Shown here piece after piece: positions 14,971 through 22,260 of a stretch of 24,071 bases of DNA. Source of the stretch: Verrucomicrobiaceae bacterium UBA2429. Its GTDB lineage: Bacteria; Verrucomicrobiota; Verrucomicrobiia; Verrucomicrobiales; Verrucomicrobiaceae. Made by a program: the position numbers and the translations under genes. The notes under the pieces are model-generated. The model was not told the DNA's origin. It made no database searches and was given only the letters and a program-made list of their open reading frames with translations. The stretch lies in the NCBI GenBank assembly GCA_002343505.1, contig DDQZ01000047.1:1-24071 (forward strand), written 5' to 3'. The stretch's first letter is position 1; the number at the start of each line of letters is the position of its first letter.

Positions 14971-16134
14971 TCAGCGGAAGAATTTTTTCGCCTTCTCAAA
15001 GAAGCTCTCCTCCATGCCGGAGGAGTGCGCCTCGCCGAAGGAGGCTGCGAACGCCTCAAGATGCGCGCGCTGCTCGGAGGTGAGCTTGGTGGGAACGGCG
15101 ATCTGGACGTGGACGTAGAGGTCGCCGTGGCGGTCCTCGCCGAGCACTTTGACGCCTTTGCCGCGCAGGCGGAAGGTGGTGCCGTTCTGGGTGCCGGAGG
15201 GCACTTTCAAGTTGGCCTTGCCCTCAAGGGTGGGCACGGTGATTTCGCCTCCGAGCGCGGCGGTGGCAAAGGAGAGGGGCATCTGGCAGTGGAGGTCGTC
15301 GCCCTCGCGTTCGAACACATCGTGGGCGCGGATGTGAACGACGATGTAGAGATCGCCAGGCGGGCCGCCCTTGCTGCCGTGATCGCCGTTGCCGCTGGAA
15401 CGCAGGCGCGATCCGTCCTCGATGCCGGCGGGAACTTTGACACGGACCTTGGTGCGCTCCCTGGCCTTGCCGGTCCCCGAGCAGGCGCGGCAGGGGTCGC
15501 TGACGACCTCGCCACTGCCGCCGCAGTCGGGGCAGGTCTGCTGAATCTGGAAGAACCCGCGCGAGGAGATGACCTGGCCGACGCCGCCGCAGGTGGGGCA
15601 GGATTTGCGCCCGGAGCCGCTGTTTGAGCCGCTGCCGTGGCAGGATTTGCAGGAGTTGAGGCGCTCGTATTCGATCTCGCGCTCGCAGCCGTGGGCGGCC
15701 TCCTCAAGGGTGATCTCCATGCCATAACGGAGGTCGCTGCCGCGCTGGGGTCCGTCCCGGCGCTGGCGTCCGCCATTGCCTCCGCCGCCGCCAAAGAAGG
15801 TTTCAAAAATGCCGCCTCCACCGCCGCCGCCGAAGACTTCGCGGAATATGTCGAAGGGATCGTGAAAGCCGCCGCCTGCCGCGCCGCCAGGGCCGCCCAT
15901 GCCGCCGGAGAATGCCTGGTGGCCGTAGCGGTCATAGGCGGCGCGTTTCTGGTCGTCGCTGAGCACATCGTAGGCCTCGCTGACCTCCTTGAACTTTTCC
16001 TCGGCGCTTTTGTCACCGGGATTCTTGTCGGGATGGTATTTGACGGCGAGCTTGCGGTAGGCCTTTTTGAGGTCGTCGGCTGAGGCGTCGCGGGGTGTGC
16101 CGAGAACTTCGTAATAGTCGCGTTTGTCTGCCAT
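14971..16134 (-). CDS. dnaJ: Chaperone protein DnaJ
   Basis: The 387-residue product is a full class I J-protein. The J domain (1-75) carries the HPD motif at 34-36, which triggers DnaK ATP hydrolysis. A long Gly/Phe region (76-125, including six- and seven-Gly runs) follows. Four zinc-finger repeats bind two zinc ions: C162-x-x-C (CKSCHGSG), C179 (CPTCGGVG), C201 (CPDCGGSG) and C215 (CRACSGTG). The C-terminal substrate-binding domains run from about 225 ([15 protein letters not shown]) to the end. It delivers unfolded proteins to DnaK in the cytoplasm. The ATG lies 20 bases after the grpE stop, so the two form an operon. dnaK is not in the window. No CIRCE element is seen upstream of grpE. 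Confidence 0.98.
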   Translation of the reverse strand: MADKRDYYEVLGTPRDASADDLKKAYRKLAVKYHPDKNPGDKSAEEKFKEVSEAYDVLSDDQKRAAYDRYGHQAFSGGMGGPGGAAGGGFHDPFDIFREVFGGGGGGGIFETFFGGGGGNGGRQRRDGPQRGSDLRYGMEITLEEAAHGCEREIEYERLNSCKSCHGSGSNSGSGRKSCPTCGGVGQVISSRGFFQIQQTCPDCGGSGEVVSDPCRACSGTGKARERTKVRVKVPAGIEDGSRLRSSGNGDHGSKGGPPGDLYIVVHIRAHDVFEREGDDLHCQMPLSFATAALGGEITVPTLEGKANLKVPSGTQNGTTFRLRGKGVKVLGEDRHGDLYVHVQIAVPTKLTSEQRAHLEAFAASFGEAHSSGMEESFFEKAKKFFR

Positions 16135-16154
16135 TCGGGTGGAAAAATAGGGGG

Positions 16155-16772
16155 TCAGGCGGATGCCGCACCGGCTTCGATTGCGTCGGGGGCGGCGGGC
16201 GGTCCCGATGAAACAACGACGCTGGCTGCGCGCAGGAGTCGGTCTTTGAGCTTGTAGCCGCGGCGGCTGACACGGAGGACGGTGCCTTCGGCGGCCGTGT
16301 CACTGGCCTCCTGGGCGACGGCGTCGTGGAGGTTGGGATCGAAGGGCTTGGCGAGGGCCTCGACTTCCTGCACTCCCATGTCGCGGAGGAAATCGGCGAT
16401 CTGGCGCTGCACCATGCTCATGCCCATGAAGATCATGGACGTTTCTGACTCGGCGCGCGCGGCTTCGAGGCCCATTTCGAAGTTGTCGAGAATGGGCAGG
16501 ATGCCGCGCAGCAGGTCGGCGTTGGCATAGGCGCGGGTTTCCTGGGCATCGCGGGCGGAGCGTTTGCGGAAGTTGTCAAGCTCGGCGGCGTTGCGGTAGG
16601 CCATGTCTTTCCAGTGCGCGGCTTCTTGAAGTGCCACGGTGAGCGGGTCGGCGGGGGCGGCTTGCTCCGGACCGCCGGCTGCCTCCGGCTGGGTGGCTGG
16701 GGTTTCGGCTTCGAAGCCAGGCACCTCCTGCGTCTGCGGGGTGGTTTCTGATGGATGGCTCGGTTCGGTCAT
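16155..16772 (-). CDS. grpE: Nucleotide exchange factor GrpE
   Basis: The 205-residue product has a disordered acidic N-terminus (1-45), a long coiled coil (about 50-110, including the AELDNFRKR and [14 protein letters not shown] signatures), and a C-terminal beta domain with [12 protein letters not shown] and [16 protein letters not shown]. These are diagnostic of GrpE, which releases ADP from DnaK. The tail after residue 188 is Ala/Pro-rich and divergent. The start at 16772 gives the usual length. It lies 62 bases downstream of the phosphatase gene and 20 bases upstream of dnaJ. A promoter in the 62-base gap is possible but not evident, so read-through from the signalling genes is conceivable. 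Confidence 0.97.
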   Translation of the reverse strand: MTEPSHPSETTPQTQEVPGFEAETPATQPEAAGGPEQAAPADPLTVALQEAAHWKDMAYRNAAELDNFRKRSARDAQETRAYANADLLRGILPILDNFEMGLEAARAESETSMIFMGMSMVQRQIADFLRDMGVQEVEALAKPFDPNLHDAVAQEASDTAAEGTVLRVSRRGYKLKDRLLRAASVVVSSGPPAAPDAIEAGAASA

Positions 16773-16834
16773 GCGGTGTCGCGGGAAGTTTTTGCGTTGG
16801 GAAATCCAGGAAACGATCTCCCAGGGGGGCGCGA

Positions 16835-18283
16835 CTATGGCTTTTTCTGGAGCGCAATCAAGGTGATGTCATCCAGGGAGCGTTTGCCGCCGAGGAACTT
16901 CTCGACATCGGCGATGAATCCCTCCACCACGGCTTTCGGCCCTTTGGGCGCGAGGGCGGCGAGGTTGTTGTGCAGGCGCTGCTCGCCGTATTCGAGGCCT
17001 TTGGCGTCGAGGGCTTCGTTGATGCCGTCGGTGTAGAGCAGCAGGCAGTCGCCGGGCCGCATCTCGAATTCGACGTCCTTGGTGACGCGCTCGAATACCT
17101 CCCCCTTGTCAATGCCGACGGCGAGTCCGCCGCTTTTGACCGTCTCGATGCGTCCGGTCTCGCGCCGCCAGAGGATGGGCAGGGTGTGCCCGGCGCGGGC
17201 GAGAGTGACCCTGCCGTCATTCCGGCCGAAGGTCAGGTAGAGCATGCTGACAAACATGTCCTCGCGAATGTCGGGGGCGAGCTGGCGGTTGACTGAGGCG
17301 AGAGCGGCGGCGGGGGAGCTTTCCAGCGGCGCGCAGCCGCGCAGGATGCTGCGGCACATGGCGCTGATGATGGCGGCAGCGGTGCCCTTGCCGGAGACAT
17401 CGGCGATGACCACGCCGTGGCGTCCGCCGCCCAGGGGGATGAAGTCGTAATAGTCCCCGCTGAGAACCTTGGCGGGGATGTTGCGGCCGGCGATCTCGTA
17501 ACCTTCAAGATCGGGATCATGGTCGGGCAGCAGGATGCGCTGGATTTCACTCGCGGCGCGCAGCTCGGCCTCGATGTGCCTTTTTTCCGAGGCCGCCTGG
17601 TGGGCCATGACATTGGCCAGGGCAAAGGCGGACTGCTCGACGAGCGATTTGAAGACCTCGAAGTCGTTGCTGCTGAACACGCGCTGGCCGCGCGGGCTGG
17701 CCACAGCCAGCACACCGAGGTTGCGCGGGCCGAAACTGAGCGCCCCCGCCATGACGCCCATGTTGCCCTGCAAGGCGGAGCCGCCGCCGGCCTGCCGCGT
17801 GTCCTTGCGCAAATCCTCGATCATTTCGGCGCCGCCGCCTTTGAAGACCCTGCCGATGAGGCCCTCGTCCAGGCGCAGGCTGTGCAGGCGCAGGAAACTA
17901 AGGAGCCCGGCGGCGTTCTTTTTCGCCATGGCGGCGATGCGCTCCGGCAGGTCGAAGAGCGGCGGGCAGTGGTCCGAGTAATGCCTGGGCACGAGCACCT
18001 TGCCGGCGTCATCGAGCAGGTAGAGCGCCCCGCCCTGGCTCTCTGTGACACGCATGGCGCCCTCGACGATGAGGCGGTGCATGGTGGCGTGGGTGTCCTC
18101 GCGGGTGATGGCCTCGCCCAGCTCGTGCAGGTAGCCGAACATCCTTTTCTCCTCGTCCACGATGGCCTGCTCCTCGCGCTGAAGGCGGGTGATGCGCCGG
18201 TCTCTGCGGCGGATGACCGCCAGCAGGGCGATGACACCTCCCGCCAGCAGGAGGATGACCGCCGATAAAATGTAAGTCGTCAT
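16835..18283 (-). CDS. GAF-domain SpoIIE/RsbU-type PP2C phosphatase
   Basis: The 482-residue product begins with one membrane helix (about 5-24) followed by a basic stop-transfer (RRRDRR), a short coiled coil, a GAF-like sensor domain (about 50-225) and a SpoIIE-type PP2C phosphatase domain (about 240-482). Phosphatase hallmarks are the EIQRILLP entry motif, SGDYYDF with metal-binding Asp277, ADVSGKG at 294-300, LLYTDGINEA and the closing LDDITLI. Enzymes of this class dephosphorylate STAS-domain anti-sigma-factor antagonists. The gene for such a protein lies 48 bases upstream on the same strand, making it the likely substrate. The phosphatase is membrane-tethered and presumably responds to a ligand through the GAF domain. 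The identity of the signal is unknown. Confidence 0.93.
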   Translation of the reverse strand: MTTYILSAVILLLAGGVIALLAVIRRRDRRITRLQREEQAIVDEEKRMFGYLHELGEAITREDTHATMHRLIVEGAMRVTESQGGALYLLDDAGKVLVPRHYSDHCPPLFDLPERIAAMAKKNAAGLLSFLRLHSLRLDEGLIGRVFKGGGAEMIEDLRKDTRQAGGGSALQGNMGVMAGALSFGPRNLGVLAVASPRGQRVFSSNDFEVFKSLVEQSAFALANVMAHQAASEKRHIEAELRAASEIQRILLPDHDPDLEGYEIAGRNIPAKVLSGDYYDFIPLGGGRHGVVIADVSGKGTAAAIISAMCRSILRGCAPLESSPAAALASVNRQLAPDIREDMFVSMLYLTFGRNDGRVTLARAGHTLPILWRRETGRIETVKSGGLAVGIDKGEVFERVTKDVEFEMRPGDCLLLYTDGINEALDAKGLEYGEQRLHNNLAALAPKGPKAVVEGFIADVEKFLGGKRSLDDITLIALQKKP

Positions 18284-18331
18284 GGATGCTTCGTCACGGC
18301 GCGCGCCATGCCAGGCCGCGTCCTCCGTCCG

Positions 18332-18973
18332 TCATGCCTGCCCGCCGGGCGGGGCCTGCAGTTCCTGTTCCAAAAAGTGAATGACATCGCGGAAGCGTCC
18401 CTCGTTGGACTCGCAGATGTTTGAGAGGGTCTTGTGCGCCTGGAGGAGGTGGCGCGTCTGCTCCTCGCGGGTGGCCTCGGTGCTTTCGGAGCATGCGGCC
18501 AGGCAGGCGCGGGCGGCCTCGCGCTCCTCCTTCCACATCACACCCGCCCGGTCCACCTCCATCAGGTGGTCCAGGCCGAGATCGCTGAGCAGCTGCAGAT
18601 TCCGCGCGTTGGCGTTGAGCACGCTGAGGGAGCCGCCGCCGGCCTTGCGGACGCGGCTGGCCGCGTAAGTCAGCGTGCCGAGAAAGGTGGAGTCCATGAT
18701 GGGACAGCGGTCCAGGTCCACCACGAGCGTCTTTGTCCCCCTGTCGAGCACGGTCTCAAAGGCGCGCTTGAGCTGGATGGAGCACTGGAAAGTCCCCTTC
18801 CCTTCCACGCGCAGCCAGAACAGCTTGCCGATCCATCCAACGAGCATCGTTGTCGCGGGTTTTGCTGGGGGCGCTGCGGTCACGGACGGTGGGGGTGTTG
18901 ACTGTTGGTTACGCCGCGCGGCCGGCATGGGATACGCATCGCTTCCGCCGCTGTCGGAGGGGGCGTTGATCAT
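18332..18973 (-). CDS. STAS-domain protein (anti-sigma-factor antagonist type)
   Basis: The 213-residue product has a STAS domain at about 45-150. The sequence LVVDLDRCPIMDSTFLGTL carries the expected phosphorylation site, Ser95, in the D-S-T-F context that corresponds to the serine of SpoIIAA/RsbV proteins. A Cys- and Glu-rich helical C-terminal extension (about 150-213) lies beyond the usual domain. The N-terminal 42 residues are Pro/Ala-rich and probably disordered; ATGs at 18928 and 18847 would trim them, the last giving a near-minimal STAS start (MLVGWIGKLFWLRVEG). It is the probable substrate of the phosphatase encoded just downstream. No RsbW-like kinase is visible in the window, so the switch is incomplete here. 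Confidence 0.88.
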   Translation of the reverse strand: MINAPSDSGGSDAYPMPAARRNQQSTPPPSVTAAPPAKPATTMLVGWIGKLFWLRVEGKGTFQCSIQLKRAFETVLDRGTKTLVVDLDRCPIMDSTFLGTLTYAASRVRKAGGGSLSVLNANARNLQLLSDLGLDHLMEVDRAGVMWKEEREAARACLAACSESTEATREEQTRHLLQAHKTLSNICESNEGRFRDVIHFLEQELQAPPGGQA

Positions 18974-19006
18974 GGACTTGGGGGATTTGTGCCGCGCGCC
19001 GCATGT

Positions 19007-19516
19007 TCAGTTCCAGAGATAAGACCGCTGCGAGGCCAGTTCCTCATTGCCGCGCATCAGGCGCACCCTCCAACTCGTGACGCGCCCGCCGGTGTGATAG
19101 TCGTCGCCGGTCACTTGAAAGTGGGTGGCATTCGACCGGCGCGGCTCGTCCACGGGAAACTCCATGGACTTGAGCGTGAGGCCGCTGTTCGCCTGCCGGT
19201 AATCAAAGACCACCTTCACAGGCGTGGAGCGGTCGTCGGCTTTCCAAAAGATGGTGTAATAATGCCCGAGGCGGTCACGGGTCTCGGCCCTCGTCACCGC
19301 CCCGTAAAGATGGTGGTCGCGCTCAAAAGCCACGGCGGTGTCAATGGTCTGCACCATCGTTCCAGGAACCAGATGATAGTGCTTCACTTTCGAAATCCTG
19401 CCTCCGGGGCCGATGCTCGCCGTGGAGCATGCGGCCAGTGCGGAAAGGGCCAGCGCCAGCGACATCTGGCATGCGATTCGGAGAAGCGGCTTGGGGGGCA
19501 TGGACTGGGGGCGCAT
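19007..19516 (-). CDS. Probable lipoprotein, unknown function
   Basis: The 169-residue product has a lipoprotein signal: a basic start, a hydrophobic run (SLALALSALAAC) and a lipobox LAAC with Cys30 as the lipid-modified residue. The ATG at 19501 would also fit and remove five residues. The mature part is beta-rich (HYHLVPGTMVQTIDTAVAFERD, HYYTIFWKADDRSTPVKVVFDYRQ, TSWRVRLMRGNEELASQRSYLW), suggesting a small periplasmic or outer-membrane sandwich fold. I recognise no family. It is the first gene of the minus-strand run, 33 bases before the STAS gene, and so may be expressed with the signalling pair. It diverges from the cyanophycinase-like gene at 19637. Confidence 0.8.
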   Translation of the reverse strand: MRPQSMPPKPLLRIACQMSLALALSALAACSTASIGPGGRISKVKHYHLVPGTMVQTIDTAVAFERDHHLYGAVTRAETRDRLGHYYTIFWKADDRSTPVKVVFDYRQANSGLTLKSMEFPVDEPRRSNATHFQVTGDDYHTGGRVTSWRVRLMRGNEELASQRSYLWN

Positions 19517-19636
19517 TATTCAGTCGGAACAGGCGATGTCAACGCCGCCGATGCGCAGTTTAAAAATGAAGCGGCGCGCGCCGGCAAAAATATTGCCGCC
19601 TTGCGCGCCCGTCGGTGTTTGTGATAAACCGCCCTC
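19517..19636. promoter_or_regulatory. Divergent promoter region with small hairpin
   Basis: This 120-bp gap separates two outward-facing genes and should contain both promoters. An inverted repeat (cggcaa at 19582-19587, ttgccg at 19593-19598, loop aaata) sits near its centre. A weak plus-strand promoter may be ttgcgc (19601-19606) with gataaa after 16 bases, ending just before the ATG at 19637. The match is poor. Confidence 0.3.
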
Positions 19637-20386
19637 ATGAAATCCATGCTGCTGATTTTCCTCCTGCCGCTGGCCTGCTCGCATGCCCGCGCGGGGACCC
19701 TCGTCATCGTGGGCGGCGGCGCGGTCGGGCCGGAGATTTTGACGGAGACCCTGCGGCTGGCAGGCGGCCCGGAGCAGGCGCGCATCGCCATCCTCCCGCA
19801 AGCCTCCGGGCTGCCGGACGCGGGAGAAAAATCCGCCGCCGTCTGGCGCGAGGCGGGAGCGGCGGACATCAGGGTGGTGGACCTCGCGCAATCCGTGGAG
19901 GCGCGGAAGCATCTGGAGCGCGCAAACCTGGTCTGGATGCCGGGAGGCCAGCAGAGCCGGCTCGTGGAGGCGCTGCGCGCGGCGGAGATGATCCCCGTGC
20001 TGCGAGCGCGCCTGGCCGGCGGCGCCGTCATCGGCGGCACCAGCGCGGGCGCGGCCGCGATGTCTCAAATCATGATCGAAGGCACCGGCGACGCCGGTGG
20101 CATCTCCGCCGGGGCGGTGAAAATCAGCGAGGGTCTCGGACTGCTTCCAGGGGTCATCGTGGACCAGCATTTTTTCAAGCGTCAGCGCTTCAACCGCCTG
20201 CTCGCCGCCGTCAGGGAGCACCCCGGCCGGACCGGCGCGGGCATAGACGAAGGCACGGCGCTCATTGTCACGGACCGGGAGTGGCGGGTGGCGGGAGTCT
20301 CTCACGTCCTCATCCTGCGCGCGGACGGCTCCAGCGGCTGGAATATGCGCCTGCTCGCCGCGGGTGACACCATGCCGGCGCCCTGA
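19637..20386 (+). CDS. Secreted cyanophycinase-like S51 peptidase
   Basis: The 249-residue product carries a signal peptide (LLIFLLPLACSHARA, cleavage before GTL near residue 19). The fold is peptidase S51: an opening VIVGGGAVG strand, LVWMPGGQQSRL at 98-109, the nucleophile Ser136 in GGTSAGAA, VDQHFFKRQRFNRLL with His178, and GIDEGTALIV near the end. Cyanophycinases hydrolyse the Asp-Arg storage polymer cyanophycin to beta-Asp-Arg dipeptides; exported forms let bacteria scavenge it. The typical motif GGDQ is GGQQ here. No cyanophycin synthetase or isoaspartyl dipeptidase is in the window, so the natural substrate may be another isopeptide. A Gfo/Idh/MocA gene follows after 48 bases on the same strand, with no obvious metabolic link. 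Confidence 0.88.
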   Translation: MKSMLLIFLLPLACSHARAGTLVIVGGGAVGPEILTETLRLAGGPEQARIAILPQASGLPDAGEKSAAVWREAGAADIRVVDLAQSVEARKHLERANLVWMPGGQQSRLVEALRAAEMIPVLRARLAGGAVIGGTSAGAAAMSQIMIEGTGDAGGISAGAVKISEGLGLLPGVIVDQHFFKRQRFNRLLAAVREHPGRTGAGIDEGTALIVTDREWRVAGVSHVLILRADGSSGWNMRLLAAGDTMPAP

Positions 20387-20434
20387 CGACAACATCCGCA
20401 AAGTCCGCCCGGCGCGGCGCGTTCTCCTGCTCCC

Positions 20435-21757
20435 ATGAACCGCCGCCGTTTCCTCCGCCAGTCCGCCGCCGCCACGCTCGGCTTCCCCGCCATCCTGCGC
20501 TCCGCCTCGCCCAATTCCCTGCTCCAGGTGGCCGCCATCGGAGTCGGCGGCATGGGCGGGCGCACCCTTCAGAGCGTGGCCCGGCATGAAAAGGTGAAAG
20601 TCACCGCGCTCTGTGATGTGGATGCCGCCTACCTCGGCAAAGCCGCCGCCGAATTCACCGGCGCCTCCACCCACCGCGACTGGCGCGAGATGCTCGCCTC
20701 CCATGCGGGCAAATTCGACGCCGTCACCATCGGCACGCCCGACCACATGCACGCCGCGCCCGCGGTGCTGGCCATGCGCGCGGGCAAGCATGTCTATCTG
20801 CAAAAGCCCATGGCCACCACGCTGCACGAGTGCCGCGTCATCACGCGGGAGGCGGCGAAAGCGGGTGTCGTCACCCAGCTCGGCAACCAGGGGCGCTCCA
20901 GCATCGAGTCCCGCATGACCGTGCAGCTCCTGCGCTCGGGCGCCATCGGCAAGGTCAGGGAAATCATCATGTGGGAGAACAAGCCGCTGAGCTGGTGGCC
21001 GAAAAACACCACCCTCAGGCCCCAGGCCGACCCTGTGCCCGGCACGCTCGACTGGGATCTCTGGTGCGGCGTGCGCGAGCCCGTGCCCTACCTGGAGAAC
21101 ACCTACCACCCCAAAAACTGGCGCGCCTGGTTTGACTTCGGTTGCGGCGAGATGGGCGACATGGGCTGCCATCACCTCGACGCCAGCTTTGACGCGCTGA
21201 AACTCGCCGCTCCCATCCGCGCCCGCCTCACCCACGGCGGCAGCAGCGGCCCGCTCTGGGGGGAGAAGCGCGTCGTCGAACTCGACTTCCCCGGCAGCGA
21301 ATTCTCCGCCGATGAGACCATCCGCCTCACCTGGCATGACGGCGGCGTGGAACCGGACCGTTCCAGGATCACCATGCCCGCCTCCCTGAAACAGTTCCCC
21401 CGATCCGGAGCCTACTGGGTGGGCACCCAGGGCGGCATGCTCAAACCCTATGGCGTGCGCCCCTTCGTCGTGCCCGAGGAGAGCTTTCCCAACGAAAAAT
21501 ACCCGCGCGGCATTCCCGGCCAGGACCACTACTTCGACTGGGTGGACGCCATCCTCCAGGGCCGCAAAAGCTGCGCCGACTTCTCCCACGGCGGCCCGCT
21601 CACCGAGGCCGTGCTCGTCGGCGCGTTCACCGACCGCTTTCCCGGCCAGTGGCTGGAGTGGGACCGCGAAGCCTGCGCCATCTCCAACCACACCGGAGCC
21701 AGCGCCCTCGTCAAGCGCGCCTACCGGGACGGCTGGCAGGTGCCGGACCTCGGCTGA
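20435..21757 (+). CDS. Tat-exported Gfo/Idh/MocA family oxidoreductase
   Basis: The 440-residue product starts with a twin-arginine signal (NRRRFLRQSAAATLG). The mature part has a Rossmann domain (VAAIGVGGMGGR, residues 32-43, then ALCDVD), the family's catalytic-lysine motif as YLQKPMA (Lys124), and a C-terminal alpha/beta domain with DFGCGEMGDMGCHHLD at 234-249. Family members are NAD(P)-dependent sugar or inositol dehydrogenases, or enzymes that use a tightly held cofactor. Export by Tat implies folding with cofactor in the cytoplasm, then action in the periplasm. Such exported paralogues are abundant in Planctomycetes and Verrucomicrobia and are associated with glycan breakdown. The substrate cannot be read from sequence. 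It converges on the ArsC-like gene, with 22 bases between stops. Confidence 0.94.
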   Translation: MNRRRFLRQSAAATLGFPAILRSASPNSLLQVAAIGVGGMGGRTLQSVARHEKVKVTALCDVDAAYLGKAAAEFTGASTHRDWREMLASHAGKFDAVTIGTPDHMHAAPAVLAMRAGKHVYLQKPMATTLHECRVITREAAKAGVVTQLGNQGRSSIESRMTVQLLRSGAIGKVREIIMWENKPLSWWPKNTTLRPQADPVPGTLDWDLWCGVREPVPYLENTYHPKNWRAWFDFGCGEMGDMGCHHLDASFDALKLAAPIRARLTHGGSSGPLWGEKRVVELDFPGSEFSADETIRLTWHDGGVEPDRSRITMPASLKQFPRSGAYWVGTQGGMLKPYGVRPFVVPEESFPNEKYPRGIPGQDHYFDWVDAILQGRKSCADFSHGGPLTEAVLVGAFTDRFPGQWLEWDREACAISNHTGASALVKRAYRDGWQVPDLG

Positions 21758-21761
21758 CATT

Positions 21762-21776
21762 GCGCGCCAGGCGCGC
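21762..21776. terminator. Short GC hairpin between convergent genes
   Basis: Arms gcgcgc at 21762-21767 and 21771-21776 with a 3-base loop lie in the 22-bp gap between two convergent stops. There is no T-run, so termination by this element alone is doubtful. Confidence 0.3.
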
Positions 21777-21779
21777 GGT

Positions 21780-22139
21780 TCAGAGCAAAGCCGCGCTCCA
21801 CGCCTCAGCTTTAAAGCCCGCGAGAGTTATGCCGCGTTTATAGTCCCGCGCGAAGGGGCGCTTGATCAGGTTGCCGTTGCAGGCCAGCAGGCGCAAAGCC
21901 TCGTCGGCACTCATGGCGGGCAGTTTGTCCTTGAGGCCGAGCGCGCGGTAGTCCTGGCCGGAGGTGTTGAAAAGCGCGCGCAACTGCCCCCCCATGTCCG
22001 CCAGCGCCCGGCGCAGCGTTTCCAGGGATGGCGGCTCCTCGCGGATGGGATGCTCCTCAAACGGAATTCCGTGCGCGCGCAGCCAGCGGACTGCCTCGCG
22101 GCAGGTGGAGCATTTTTGATAAGTGTGCAGGACAAGCAT
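21780..22139 (-). CDS. ArsC/Spx-family thioredoxin-fold protein
   Basis: The 119-residue product starts at the ATG at 22139. It has the family opening LVLHTYQKCSTCREAVRWL, with Cys10-x-x-Cys13 as redox or arsenate-binding site, a conserved PIREEPPS segment, and the NLIKRPF motif whose Arg is typical of ArsC-type reductases and Spx/YffB relatives. Length matches the family (about 115-130). Without an arsR, arsB or acr3 neighbour, a dedicated arsenic role is not supported. A general thiol or glutathione-linked reductase like YffB is as likely, and Spx-type regulation cannot be excluded. A divergent Na/Pi cotransporter gene starts 121 bases away; phosphate and arsenate are chemical analogues, so the pairing is suggestive but no more. 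Confidence 0.9.
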   Translation of the reverse strand: MLVLHTYQKCSTCREAVRWLRAHGIPFEEHPIREEPPSLETLRRALADMGGQLRALFNTSGQDYRALGLKDKLPAMSADEALRLLACNGNLIKRPFARDYKRGITLAGFKAEAWSAALL

Positions 22140-22260
22140 GGCCGCGCAGCCAAGAGCGTTCGGAAGTCTTTGCAAGGCCGCGTCTCCTCCTGCGCGGTTG
22201 CCGCTGTCAAAAGGTTGAGCGGAAGGGTGACAAGCGGCGTTCCCGGACTGAGCTTGCAAA

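Noticed and set aside
16773..16834. CIRCE heat-shock operator before grpE
   Set aside because: I looked for TTAGCACTC with an inverted copy and found nothing similar in this gap.
19520..21760. Open frame of 746 codons on the minus strand
   Set aside because: It is antisense to the cyanophycinase-like and Gfo/Idh/MocA genes, both with diagnostic motifs. It is a by-product of high GC.
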